Positions 22,330-33,199 of a stretch of 64,000 nt of DNA are shown here, piece by piece. The stretch's first letter is position 1; every line of letters starts with the position of its first letter. This DNA comes from Mycosphaerelloides madeirae (Eukaryota; Ascomycota; Dothideomycetes; Mycosphaerellales; Mycosphaerellaceae): contig NHNV01000036.1 of the NCBI GenBank assembly GCA_002785995.1, positions 62,001 through 126,000 of the forward strand. The letters run 5' to 3'. The translations under genes were made by a program, and so were the position numbers. The notes under the pieces were generated by a model, which was not told the origin of the DNA, ran no database searches, and was given only the letters and a program-made list of their open reading frames with translations.

Positions 22330-23340
22330 ATGCCTCCCAAGATCCTCCTCTTCGGCAGCGGCGCCATAGGCACAATCTATCTCTACTACCTCCTCAAAGC
22401 CAACAGCGACATAATAGCCGTCTGCCGCTCCAACTACACCGTCGCCTCATCCTCCGGCTTCCACATCTCCTCAACCCACTTCGGCGACCACCACATCCAC
22501 CCCAAAGTCGTGCGCACCGTCTCCGAGGCCACAACCCAAGAAGGCCCCTTCGACTACGTCCTCGTAACCAGCAAAGTGCTCCCCTCCGCCGATACACCCC
22601 ACCTCATCGCCTCGGCCATAACCCCCGGCAAAACAACAATCGTCCTAATCCAAAACGGCATCTCCATCGAAGATGACTACGCCTCCCTCTTCCCCACCAA
22701 CCCCCTCCTGAGCTGCGTAGTCTACCTCCCCGTAACCCAAACCTCACCAGGCCACATCCTCATGTCCGGACCTGATTTTCTCGAAATAGGCACTTTTCCT
22801 GCCTCCCCATCCTCCCCAGAAGCAGAGAGCCTCATATCTCTCCTTACATCCGCCGGCGGAACAGCCTCTTTCTACCCAGACATCCAAGAGAAACGCTGGT
22901 ACAAACTCCTCCTCAACGCGCCCTGGAATCCCATCTGCGCGTTAACGCTATCCCGAGACGTAGCGTTCATCCAATCCTCTGCTTTTGCGGAGAGTGTGAT
23001 CCGGGGGGTATTGGAAGAGGTATGTGTCATCTCCAAAGCGTTAGGGTATGCCTCCGTGAACGAGGAAGCGGTGGAAAAGGCGCTTGAAATGACGAGGTCG
23101 CGGGTCGGGAGTAAAGGGATCGAGCCGAGTATGCTCGTAGACGTGCTCTGGAATCGAGGTATGGAAGTCGAAGTCATTCTCGGGAATCCTGTTCGGATTG
23201 CAAAGAAATTGGGCTTAGAAGTCCCGCGAATGGAAATGCTGTATTCTCTAACCAGAGCTTTAGACGAGGCAAATCAGAATCGAAAACCGGGCAAGTCGTT
23301 AGATGGCGAAGATATAGAAGCGAAGAATGCGAAGTCGTGA
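22330..23340 (+). CDS. 2-dehydropantoate 2-reductase (ketopantoate reductase) family
   Basis: Intronless, 336 residues, starting at an ACCACCATG context. The N-terminus PKILLFGSGAIGTIYLYYLL is the Rossmann dinucleotide loop (GSGAIG at about 8-13), followed by AVCRSNY (NADPH phosphate recognition region), DYVLVTSKV and VLIQNGI. The C-terminal domain has the helix with KRWYKLLLNAPWNPICALT (conserved Lys/Asn) and VEVILGNPVRIAKKLGLEVPRMEMLYSL. Known function is NADPH-dependent reduction of ketopantoate to pantoate for coenzyme A synthesis in the cytosol. Fungi carry several paralogs of this fold, some in secondary metabolism, so the pantothenate role is likely but not certain. Confidence 0.9.
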   Translation: MPPKILLFGSGAIGTIYLYYLLKANSDIIAVCRSNYTVASSSGFHISSTHFGDHHIHPKVVRTVSEATTQEGPFDYVLVTSKVLPSADTPHLIASAITPGKTTIVLIQNGISIEDDYASLFPTNPLLSCVVYLPVTQTSPGHILMSGPDFLEIGTFPASPSSPEAESLISLLTSAGGTASFYPDIQEKRWYKLLLNAPWNPICALTLSRDVAFIQSSAFAESVIRGVLEEVCVISKALGYASVNEEAVEKALEMTRSRVGSKGIEPSMLVDVLWNRGMEVEVILGNPVRIAKKLGLEVPRMEMLYSLTRALDEANQNRKPGKSLDGEDIEAKNAKS

Positions 23341-23628
23341 CAGGGAAAGGGTTTCCTCATCGAATTATCATTAACGTGATCTATTGAAGCGTCTGAATAA
23401 ACCAGTATATCGGCTCTGATGACGCTCGATGTGAATGCCATTCGAATAGCCAGTCCGAGAAACACCAAAATTTCGCTAAAAGTGCATTCGAAGATACTGA
23501 AAAAGGGCAATGCCGATGATCTCCAACAACATGTCCGTCATAGCGACTTCGCAGCACTTGCTGGTCGCAGATCGAGACACCATGGCTATGCCTTGCTGCA
23601 ACGTCCGGCCTGATTGGCAAGACGGAAT

Positions 23629-25906
23629 TCAGTCGACCTTGATGGCGCCATATATCCTCCGGACAAAGGCGTATGCAGTGAGGAATCCAATCGTGCCGGT
23701 CAATAAGCCATAAACAAGGCATGCCAGGAAACTGTAGGAGAAGAACAGCATGGTGCTGACGAAGCCCGTGATGTGGAGGTGGTTCGCGTAGTAATATATG
23801 CAGTAAAGGAAGATCCAGATGGATGAAGAGCCACCGACGAAGAAGGATTGCCACCACCAGTGGTAGTTCTACGCGAAAGTCAGTCACATTGCGTTGCATC
23901 CGAAGCCAAGATGACTTACCTCAGAGCAAAGCTGGATGTAGACTGCGATAATAGTTGTCTCAATCACAGCCAGAATTAGAATCGTCGATACGACGGCCAG
24001 GAATCCAAACACGTAGTAGTAGCCGCTCTTGTCTTGCCATAGGCTGCGGAAGACGAAAAGCAGCTCAATGAAAATGACGGCGAACTGGACAAGGCCGGCG
24101 ATGATGATGCTCTGGAGCGAACGGCTGTACCAGGCCTGTTGTGGGATCTGTCTGGGGACAGCAGTAGCTCGAATTGGGTGGGAGTAGGCTCCGGCGCGAT
24201 TAAAGCCGTACCAACTGCCAATATACACCAGCGGCAATTGAATGAACAGCCAGAGAGCCAGTAGTCCAAATAGCGTTCCGAGCGGAATAGCGGTGGACGA
24301 GGCTTGTGCCCAGACAAAAAGGTTGAGAATGAAGATAGTCGCGAAAAGAAGGCCAGGAAACAGAGTCGCGGTGACAACGGCATTGTGTCTGAAGTTGTTT
24401 CCTCCGAAGGTCCTGTAGACTCGTGCAGAGAAGTATCCGGAGAAGGCACCCGCGACCAAGAAGAGAGCGAAACCAGTGGAAATGAAGCCACCGCGGAAGG
24501 AAGGGTTGAGGATGCCGAAGCATGAAAGCGCTAGAAGTCCAGTAGACATAAAGACCAGCTGCATGCCAGATCCGACGAGTGGAGCCAGGAGAAGACCATG
24601 TGGCGGTTGACGGAAGACATCAGCGTGGACAAGCTTCCAACCAGTTATGTCTTCAACCATCTCATCATCAGAGCTCGCCTCATCGTCATGGGGAGTGCCG
24701 TCGACTTTCTCGAGCAGACCGCCGCCGTGTTCGCCACTTGTTTTGCGTGGCGATCGGGTGCCTTTGCGGCGTCTACTGATGCGTAATTTGCCCTCCTCCA
24801 GACCGCTCTCACGATATCCTTTGATATCTCCGCGGATGGTCCGGGCAAGAATGAATGCGATGACCGCGGTCAGCAGTCCCGAAATGACGAGTGAGTTGAT
24901 GATGGCAAGCCAATGTATCTGATTGCTGTCTTCTTGGTTGACGAAGTACAGATCCCAGCGATTGGCCCACTCCAGTGTTTCCTCCTCGCGAAAGTAGACG
25001 CTGTAGGAGTAGGGAATCGTCAAAGTCGCATCGTTAGGAGCATCATCGATAGACTCCAGAGCGGTTGGCAACTCCATTTGCTCGATGGTGGAAGCACTGG
25101 AGTTTGTACTGTTGAATGCGAGTTCGAGGCCATTCTGCACATCATGCAAAGAGGCCGGCAATCCTGATGCGTCGCGATTCTCTGCCTCGATGGACTTGGC
25201 GTAGACTTCGAAGCCTACGATGACTTTCTTGCCGTGCTGTCCGTCCCTGCCCGGCGCATTGCGATGGCGAATGACCAGCGTGACGTGGTTGTTCAGAAAG
25301 TATCGCGGTTGGCCGGTCGCGATCGAGAGCTCCTCGTAACCGACCTTGAATCCCGAGGCGTAGTACTTTCTACTCTTGTCGACCGTAACGAAGCTGGTGG
25401 CTCCTGGGAGGTTGTCCACTATCCACTCGGCAACGTAGCCTCCTTTGACCAGCTCAATAGCCTTCCTCAGTCCAGCTTTGTCCACTTTCCGACTGCACAG
25501 ATACCGCACCTCCTCGTCCTTGCCCATCTCAATTTCGTAGTCGGAAACAGTAATTCGATCGCCTCGCAGGACCTCGCCGAGATTGAGAGCAACGCTAGAG
25601 CCGGCAATAAGACCGGTACCAGGGTGATGTCTGCCGGACGAGGGACAGACGAAGGGAAGCTCAGAGTAGGCATATTGGAGCTGTGTGTTGTCGCTGTACA
25701 CCTTGTTGACGAAGAGCGGGATCGATTCGCCTTCTGCGTAGGATTTAATGGAAAAGCCTGAGCAATGTTAGCAGACGGGAAAAGGTGGCTGTGAAGTAAG
25801 TGAGAGTGGCACCAGGTATGTAGAAGGCATTGGCGAGCTGCAGGTACAGGAGAAGTATCCTCCAGCAGCTCGCGGTGAAATTCGAGATCCTGTAGTCGGC
25901 CGCCAT
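23629..25906 (-). CDS. Transmembrane 9 superfamily (nonaspanin/Emp70) protein
   Basis: Three exons, 25906-25813, 25757-23920 and 23868-23629, give 723 residues. The N-terminal 27 residues form a signal peptide ending ..LQLANA before FYIPGFSIKSYAEGESIPLFVNKVYSD, the classic TM9 luminal start. TM9 markers follow: LPFVCPSSGRHHPG, NLGEVLRGDRI, then GWKLVHADVFRQPP before the membrane domain, and nine helices ending ..YGLLTGTIGFLTAYAFVRRIYGAIKVD, whose last residues resemble the KxD/E Golgi-retention tail. The family sits in Golgi/endosome membranes and affects protein sorting, adhesion and nutrient responses. The donor of intron 1 (GTGCCA) is weak, but the joined FYIPG motif supports it. Confidence 0.94.
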
Positions 25907-27111
25907 TGTATTTCTCCCTTGTGTTTCTAGCTGGTGCCAGCTGAATTTTCCTCGATGACCTTCCGCCTCTTGTCACGGCCAGTCAGCTACGATTTGGGGG
26001 TAAGATTGTAGCGCGACGTTCGCGTGTCGAGAGGGAACGAGGCTCTTTTGTTACGGTCGTACGGTGATCGGGGTAAGGCTGACAGGCGTGCTACAGCGAC
26101 ACTTCCTTCGAGGCAGCGCTGGTTGGATGACGTGAGGCTGAGGAGAAGCGGTAGGGCAAGACGGCGTCGGAGTAGCGAGCGCAATCGGCACACGAGGGCC
26201 AGAGCAGAGCAGAAGCGGCGTGAAAGGCGAAGTGAAGTGCGGGCTGGAAGCAAACAGCGGCGTATGAGGTGATTGTAGCTGGTCCCTGGCGATGCGGGAC
26301 GAGGACCACGATCTGTGGTGCGTTGAGGAGGCGTGCAGCTCGCGCACTTGGGTGAAGTCGTTGCACAGCAGGAGAGGTGCAGGAAGATGAGGAGAAACGC
26401 AAGTCATTCACCCCAATCGTTATTCACAAGCCGATACCTTCGATTCCAGGGCGCGCTAGTCGGATAAAGCAACCACGATGCCGCACTGTCCTTTTGCGGC
26501 CAGGCGTACCTTCTGAGTATCCACTTCCACGCGTTCGCTCTTGCGACTTGTCAATAATGTCATCCACAACGCGTTCTTCTTTCTCAACTCTGCACCACAC
26601 GACATCTAATTTACCTTATGGAACTACCTACACTCGCATCCACGAACTCGTCTTGCGGCGAGCGGGAAAAATCGTGACCCCGTCGGCTTGGAATGTCTCA
26701 CATTAATCAACGCAGCTCATTACGCGTCCAGGGGTCACGAGCGAATCGGGATGCCGAAAATAACAACCTCACCTCGTCCCCTCATTGCCACCCTTTTTCA
26801 TCCTTCACCTCATCGCACAGTACGGCTTCTGGCAAAAGAAGAACGCCTGACAAGGCATTCCACTCCGTAGCCTACCACATTGCTCCGAATCGCTGGCCAC
26901 TCATTGCGAGATCAGACCCAGGAATTAGCCCCATTTCTCTCCACCGGAGTCTGCGTAGTTCCGTTCACTCCGTACGGCTTGAAAATCCTCTGGTACCTTA
27001 GATTTCGCTCTGCCCACGGCGTGTGGAATTCTGCTTTCGTCTCCGCGAATGCATTATCCAACATTCAGGATACAACACAACCCGGTAGCATTGTTTCCAC
27101 ACAGCCGCGGT
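25907..27111. other. Intergenic region
   Basis: About 1.2 kb upstream of the TM9 gene. Frames in it are Arg/Ser-rich or low complexity and show no domain. Nothing assignable. Confidence 0.4.
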
Positions 27112-28756
27112 TCAAGTCATGTCCACCGGAGTACCCACGGGCCTTCCCAAGTCGTTCTCATCGTTAAGTATATCTTTCCAAGGGCGTGCTGGTATCTCTT
27201 CCTTCTCACCAGTATCGAGCACCATCCCAAGTAAATAGTTGGATTCCATATCGGAGGAACTCCAGGCGTTGTCGTCTCCTTGTTCTCGCAGGAAGTCCGC
27301 TTGCTCTGCCTCTCCGCCATTCATATGTCTGCTAATTATCCTCCGCATCTCTTCGAAAGACGGTCTGTCCAAAGGGTGAGGTTGAATACAATTCCATACC
27401 AGATCCGTGAGTTTTGGGTTGTATCTGTGCTCTTCGCGAAAGGCTTTCGGCCAGAGCGTTGTCAAGTCTTCATTCACCCTCAATCTCAACCTCAGATTCG
27501 ATTTCAATGAGACAGTACGCGACCGTGCCATCTTGATAGACGTTGGCTTTTGAATCTGGCAGGTACCCGCTTGCCTGCACCTGCAGCTCGTATGGTGTGA
27601 AACCTTCGGTTCCCGCATAACTTAGCATACGCAGATTGTCTTTCCAACTCGGGCGGCAATGAGATGTCTCTACCCCAGTCGCCAAGCTCGGGCTCTGGAA
27701 ATTCCGCGAAAGCCTTCCTTGCTTTGCTTCCAAGGAAGATATTATGCGGCTTCAAATCACGACTAAAAGCGAGAGAGTGGACGGTCAGCAAGTGTCTCCG
27801 ACATAAAGGTGGCTCGTCGACTTACTGGATCATGGATGTCCATTGCTTGACGCCAAGTTTATCCAACTCGCCTCTGTCCATTTCTGCTGTCCATTTCTGT
27901 TCGCCCGTCAGCCTTCCACCGCGCTGTTGGACTTATAAAGAAATCACTTACGCAGCCCTGCTGTTGTACCTTGATCTAGAAAATACCAAATGAATCGCTC
28001 GGGAATCCGCTCGCCCAGAGGTACCGAGCGGATTAACCCATCCATGTCTCCAAATGGGCATATCTCCAAATACTGTCGATATTGGTTTTCGGTAAGCAAG
28101 CGTCGCCAGTTGCGTAATTTTACGACGATGTTGCTTCCTGTTAAGCCGCGGAATTCATCTATCGGAAGTCAGACTGCGAATGCAACCCCTCGTTACTATT
28201 AACTCACACAATACTGCTGTCCTACGAGGCGTCAGTCTCAACAGCCGGGAAGGGAACTGTACACGGTGCTTCACTTACTCCATGGGTATGCCTGTCTCCT
28301 GGTCACTAACCCCGTTTTCCCAATGAAACATATTATCATTGCTTGGGAAATCGGCGTCCTTGATAGCGATTTGCTGGTAACGTCAGCAAGACCGTCTTGA
28401 GAGGGGGAAAGGTACAAAACGAAAGCTTACATCAACAACAACCCCGTTAGTATCCTGCCTCTTCCATAGACGCACTTCAGCCTCGCCTCCTTTTCCAAGA
28501 CTCCAAGACCCGTACCAGCCGGCATTTTCATCGGGTCGCCCGGTAGCGCGCCTCGCTCTTATGGCAGCCTGAACGGCGGCTTCCTTTGCATTTATAGCAG
28601 CCTTAGCGGCGGCCTCTTCACGATTTCTAAGCTTGAGATTCGCCGCGTCCCGAAGTTGATTCCGCTCGGCTTGCCCACCCTCTTGCATCAGTCTCCGAAA
28701 ATCGTCAATTCGACGCTCGTAGCTTCGAGCTTCGCTTCGTAGGTAGTCTTGGACTT
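27112..28756 (-). pseudogene. C-terminal kinase domain of a decayed dual-kinase gene
   Basis: Exons 28756-28431, 28373-28279, 28221-28208, 28158-27952, 27883-27826 and 27762-27112 join in phase. After a coiled EVQ/RSEARSYERR...EAAAKAAINAKEAAVQ region come kinase elements: glycine loop GSWSLGKGGEAEVRLW, beta-3 Lys in IAIKDADF, alpha-C Glu in METAVLYEF, RGLTGSNIVVKLRNW, HRDLKPHNIFLG, DWG in place of DFG, GTEGFTPYE in place of APE, and RPSFEEMRRII. In the last exon two frame changes are needed, each explained by one extra base: the GGG run at 27651-27653 (between LPP and SWKDNLRML) and the CCC run at 27477-27479 (before VNEDLTTLWPKAF). The stop of the final frame is at 27112. The upstream exon at 28836-28980 runs straight into the other kinase, so both are probably one gene. 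Confidence 0.7.
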
Positions 28757-28835
28757 CTGGGAAGGACAGGGATTAGCAAATGCCGGTATAGCCCAGCAGG
28801 ACCCTCAACTACAGCATCAACAGGAGGGTCTTTAC

Positions 28836-30810
28836 GTATCCTGTTGGGATCGTGACCAGGAATTTCGCCACCCGGACTTCCATCAATCGATTCGTCAATG
28901 TCGCTGCCCACAGGCCAAGGAGGCCGATTCGGTAGTTTCCCAACGGCGGGAGCTTGCACGTCCTGTAGATCTGAACACATCGCCCATTCATTATCAGCGG
29001 TATAGAATCGAACTTCGTATCGTTCATCGGGTTCTGCATCAGCGTCTCGTATTCCTTGTGCGAGAACTTGTTCCCGGGTGCATCGGTATAGCCAACGATT
29101 GTCTGGGAAAGCGTATGGAAGTCCGGCCGGTTCTCTGGTTTGTAGGATAGTGAGCTGTAGACCAAGCGTATGAGTGCGTCGCTATTGAGTTGGCTTCCCA
29201 AGGCGTCGAGTTGGGGTACTGTCATATCTGCTTGTGAAGGCAGGTCGTCTTGATTTCTGCCATTGAGCTGACCATCGATCCCGAACTGGCAGGCAAGCAG
29301 CGAGTACATCGTGATACCGACACCCCAGACGTTTGTTTTAGCCTCCATGGGCACGACATGGCTGATTGCATTTCGAATTTCCCACTGCTCCGGGGCACGG
29401 GTTCCTGGAGTTCCGCGTATAATGATATCCTCGGGTGGCGTAGTCGGATTGATCAGGCACAAACCGAAGTCTCCGAGTTTGGTTTCCGGGTAGTTGGGAC
29501 ATATCTTTTCAGAGGGACTGTCGAGGAACATGTTCCCGACCGTCATATCGCGATGGATGATCAGATCCCAGTCCTTCATGCCATGCCGTTTCAGCTCTCC
29601 TTGTGCTATAACAAGCCCGATCTTGACAAGGCTTTCGAACACATACCAGAGGAAGGGCTCAGCAATAAACTTGCTGTTTTCCTCCGTGGCATTGGCAGGG
29701 TCTGCGAAGCGTTTGAGCCTTCATAAATGTGTTCTGGCACGATCAATGACTGCAAGTTTCCGGAAGGACAGAATTCGATCAAGATACGATGCAATTGGTT
29801 TCCACATCGGTCTTGTAGTTGCCGATCCTGACGACGTTAGAAGCTCCAGTCAGCCCGCGGAGATCTTTGAACGAAGTTAGTGGACATTCTCAAACTATGG
29901 GGTCTCAATACTCACTGCACATGGCCTGGATTTAATTGGATACTCCCTCGTCTGGGCCTCCTGTAGTCCAAAGATCAATGTCGTTCCATTCAGCTTATTC
30001 ACACTCGGAGTCTTCGACAACAAGACGACATATCAAGTCTCGTTGTCAGCCAATTACACTCCAGCCAATTCTGGTAACTCACATCAATTATCATCGATTC
30101 GCCATTGCGTTTGACCCATAAATTGGCTTGCCCAAAACTACCAGTCACAAGCGACCAGACACCCAACTTATCATTGGACACTGTTAGTCTATGGCCGCTA
30201 CGTATATATGGTGGGCGAGACTTACCCACGAAGGCAAAGTTGGATCCCTCAACGCAAATGCTCGCGTTCTCCTCTGCTCGACCTCGAAATCCCAATCACG
30301 TTCCATCTGCTCCAGCTTCCTCTCAAGCTCAGTATCTTCGAGAGCGACAAACTTGCTGAGGATGACATCTACCAAGTACCTTCGGACATGTTCATGATTT
30401 TCAAGTTGGGTATGGGAATTTACGAGCTGCTGCGTTCTTTCGCGGAAGTTCGAGGCAGCTTCCTGTAGCCAGGTTTTCTGCGCTTTGTACCCAATGAACG
30501 CCATGTTCGGCCTGTCGCTGACCTCTTCGTCGATATCATCGCCCTTGTAGTGATCGGTATCGTCCGCTGCAGGCTTTGCCGCGTCGACGTTGCCCATTGC
30601 CTCGCGCCATTGGCGAAGATCACTTGAAATTGTTCTCCGAAGGTCTTCGGCAAGACCGTCCCATTGTTCATCGAAGACCGCTGCAAACTGGTTAGCTCTG
30701 TCTGAACTGTAGGGGATGCAATTGCTTGCCTCGATATTCCGGGGTCGGGTTGCCAGGGATAAATTTACTTGCAATACTTCGATTTCGAATCCCCAAACCT
30801 CTTCTCTCAT
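28836..30810 (-). pseudogene. N-terminal kinase domain of a decayed dual-kinase gene
   Basis: Exon 1 (30810-30769) and exon 2 (from 30687) encode a helical N-terminus (DEQWDGLAEDLRRTISSDLR). The kinase follows: glycine loop VTGSFGQANLWVK, LVVEDSECE, AEWNDIDLW, RGLTGASNVVRIGNY, HRILIEFCPSGNLQSL, EPFLWYVFESLVKIG, HRDMTVGNMFLD (usual LKP replaced), LGDFGLCL, TRAPEQWE and ENRPDFHTLSQ. Lesions seen: in-frame TAA at 29995-29997; in-frame TAA at 29932-29934, which aligns with the alpha-C Glu of the second kinase; one missing base near 29809-29810, near 29712-29714 and at the GGG of 29029-29031. The third-exon acceptor is also absent. After 29029 the reading continues DERYEVRFYTADNEWAMCSD to a donor at 28835 and joins the second kinase. 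Neither stop can be spliced away sensibly. The exact start is uncertain. Confidence 0.68.
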
Positions 30811-31197
30811 CTCTCTCCGTACCCTTTCATCTGGAGTCTCCTCCTCCTCGAATGTCCCCCTCCTCGTGTCACATATCTTCCTTGTCCTCCAACGTGTCTT
30901 CCTCCAACATGTCTTCCTTCAATGACTCTCCCCCCTGCATATCATTATCGTCGTAATGACTGAGCTGGTCAGCCATTTCTATTACCGGAGAATGCTCCAA
31001 GTCGACAATCCGAAAGTGTAGCTCAGCAAACACAGCGTAAAGACCAAAACACAAGTGAAACCTTGTTGGAAGTCCTTTGTCTTCAAGAAAGTAACCCGGA
31101 TTCAGCGAATTCACTAATTTCCTTATGCCCATGTGGAAATTTCAAATTATGACGGCGCTGTTCTTTCATACAATATCGGCTGAAATCGTTCTTCCAA
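30811..31197. other. Upstream region of the kinase relic, with acidic repeat frame
   Basis: On the minus strand a frame reads MADQLSHYDDNDMQGGES then LKEDMLEEDTLEDKEDM before TGA. The DNA contains two 15-base imperfect direct repeats (GAAGACATGTTGGAG-type) at about 30888-30925. It may be the lost N-terminus of the kinase gene, out of frame with the exon at 30810, or non-coding. Confidence 0.35.
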
Positions 31198-32030
31198 TCA
31201 ATCGAATGGCTCCATCAACTTATTCCCGGCCACAGCCTCCGCAAATCCGTCCAGAGCGGTGGTATGGCACCACGGCTTCGCCTCGATTTCGGCGTGGATA
31301 GTGGACGCGAAGCAACCAGACCACTTCAGTCGAGGGTGCTGTTGGACGACTTGCTTGATTACATTCTTGTGGACGAGATGCGGCTGCCATCCCATATTAT
31401 CTGTTTCGAAAGGACGTCAGTAGGCTATGCCAATTTGTTATCGTTCATCACCTTGACCATACCAAACTCTGTCGAAATCTGCACCAGCTGGCCCATTCTG
31501 CTGACTGTACCAGTCTCTCCCGGGTCCTGATGGCGGATGATCGCCTCACAGACACTCTCAGCCTGAGCTTTGGGAGAGCCGAAGGCCTGCAGTTGCTGCA
31601 ATGCGATGAAACCGCCTTGGAACTCGAAGCTGAGATGTGTCGAATCGCGGTTCTCTTGTGTAGTGGCGATGTCGTGGAATAAACATGTGAGAGCCCAGGT
31701 CTCGAAGAAATCATGCTTCGCTGTTGCGAGCCAAGAGGGGAGGTGTTGAGTGATAATGGTGTGTCCTACGCGAGGTCAGTATAGTTTCGAGCCCAGCTGT
31801 TGACTAAACATACCATAGCAGTAAACTCTCAAGCTGTGGTTATACGTCGGTTGGGACAGATGTTCTTTTGCATAGGCCTGCGCCTTTTGCACGACCTCGC
31901 TCGTGGGCCACATCTCGTCGAATTTGACCTCGACGTCGTTGGTCTTCGCCTGCGAGTCGGAGGGAATGTTGCTCCTGTTTCGAGGGACAGCAGTCCAGCC
32001 GTACTCTTCTTGGTCAGTCTTTGACGGCAT
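31198..32030 (-). CDS. HD-domain cyanamide hydratase
   Basis: Three exons, 32030-31814, 31765-31463 and 31400-31198, give 240 residues, matching the family length. Metal-binding HD-superfamily residues are visible: the His of YNHSLRVYCYG (65), KHDFFETWALTCLFHDIATT (His90 and the HD pair 103-104), SVCEAIIRHQDP and the Asp/Asn region near STEFDNMGWQP. The last block HPRLKWSGCFASTIHAEIEAKPWCHTTAL is characteristic of fungal urea hydro-lyase/cyanamide hydratases. The enzyme turns cyanamide into urea in the cytosol; related yeast genes (DDI2/3) respond to DNA-alkylating stress. Both introns follow GTATG...AG. It lies 387 bases from the kinase relic and is transcribed in the same direction. Confidence 0.93.
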
Positions 32031-33199
32031 CTTGCAATGGTCTAAAAAGAGATATGTTGTTGAACTCCTGACGCAGCCTTGGGGACAGGAGCTCTTTATC
32101 TCTCGACGCTCGCTTCACTGACGTACATGTACCGGAAAGCTCGACCCCGCGGGTGCTGCAATGGTCAGCAAAAGGCGTCGCTTCTCTCCAGCTCATCGAC
32201 TGAGAAGATAATATTAATGAGCCGATGCGTTCAACATCGCCCAGTGTGTCCATCGTACGAAGCTGCAGAGTCAGCTCGCTGAGCAGCAGTTGATCCGGCG
32301 AGAGTAGGGCGCGAGCATGTTGGCATCGCTATGGCGGCCCGAGGATATTGTCGACACACGGACGGCATCCATGAATGGAGCCTGGCTTCATCGTTGTTCT
32401 TGCCAGTAGTCACCAATTGTTGGGGTTAGGAAGGAAGGAAGTTGCGATGGAGCAGAGCAAGTGCAGGCAAGAATGGACCACCCGAGGGCTCGCGGGGCGC
32501 GAGGTCAACATTCACGTACTTAAGCTAGCTTCCGTCGCTACCGATCCAATCACAAGCTCGTAACAGAAGAAACACGCTAACAACAGCTACGTTGTTGGTG
32601 ATTAATCGCGATATCATGAACATTATAGGTCTTGCCTGCCCTCCAGTTCTTAAGAGTCAAGAGATGTACGAGCCAAACTCTCGGTCAAAGGCTCTGATCT
32701 GAAAGTGCATACTCGCTTCTACGCTCTATATGCAGCATATAGATGACACGAGCAGCCGGCATTGCAGCACCAAAGCCGCCAATGACAACACCGCCAGCAC
32801 ACCCATCGTACATATCGGGTGTATACCGCGATATTACCCAGGACGCAGAGCGCCACGTCCGTAACCGTTTGGGCCATGATCCATCCGCCTTCCTGCCGCA
32901 AGTGTGGCTGCAGCTGGCGGGCGACTCGTACTACGGTATAACGAGGTGAGGAGGATGGCCCTTGCTCGATGCCGGTGCGCCCAGCCCGAAAGACGTTGAG
33001 GAGCTGAGGGCAGCACAAAGTGTGAGGAGTTTCGCGTGATTGACATCCTATGCTTCTTTCCTCTCCTTTACCCTCTCCGTTGTACGCAGGCGTTCAACGC
33101 AGGCGTCTAGAGATCGCTGCTGCGACTCGCGGCATGCTCTAGAAGGCCAAGTACCAAGGCGCGTCGCTCCCGGCACCGTCGCACTGATAACCAGGGACA
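32031..33199. other. Intergenic region
   Basis: About 1.17 kb between divergent genes. A 68-codon plus frame at 32743-32949 and overlapping minus frames at 32719-33046 (Gly/Ala-rich hydrophobic reading with a possible GTAATA donor) could be a small multi-exon gene, but I could not close one. Nothing else. Confidence 0.35.

Noticed and set aside
27112..30810. RIP (repeat-induced C-to-T mutation) as the cause of the kinase decay
   Set aside because: The aligned stop replaces a Glu codon (G-to-T change) and most lesions are one-base indels; the region is not AT-rich.
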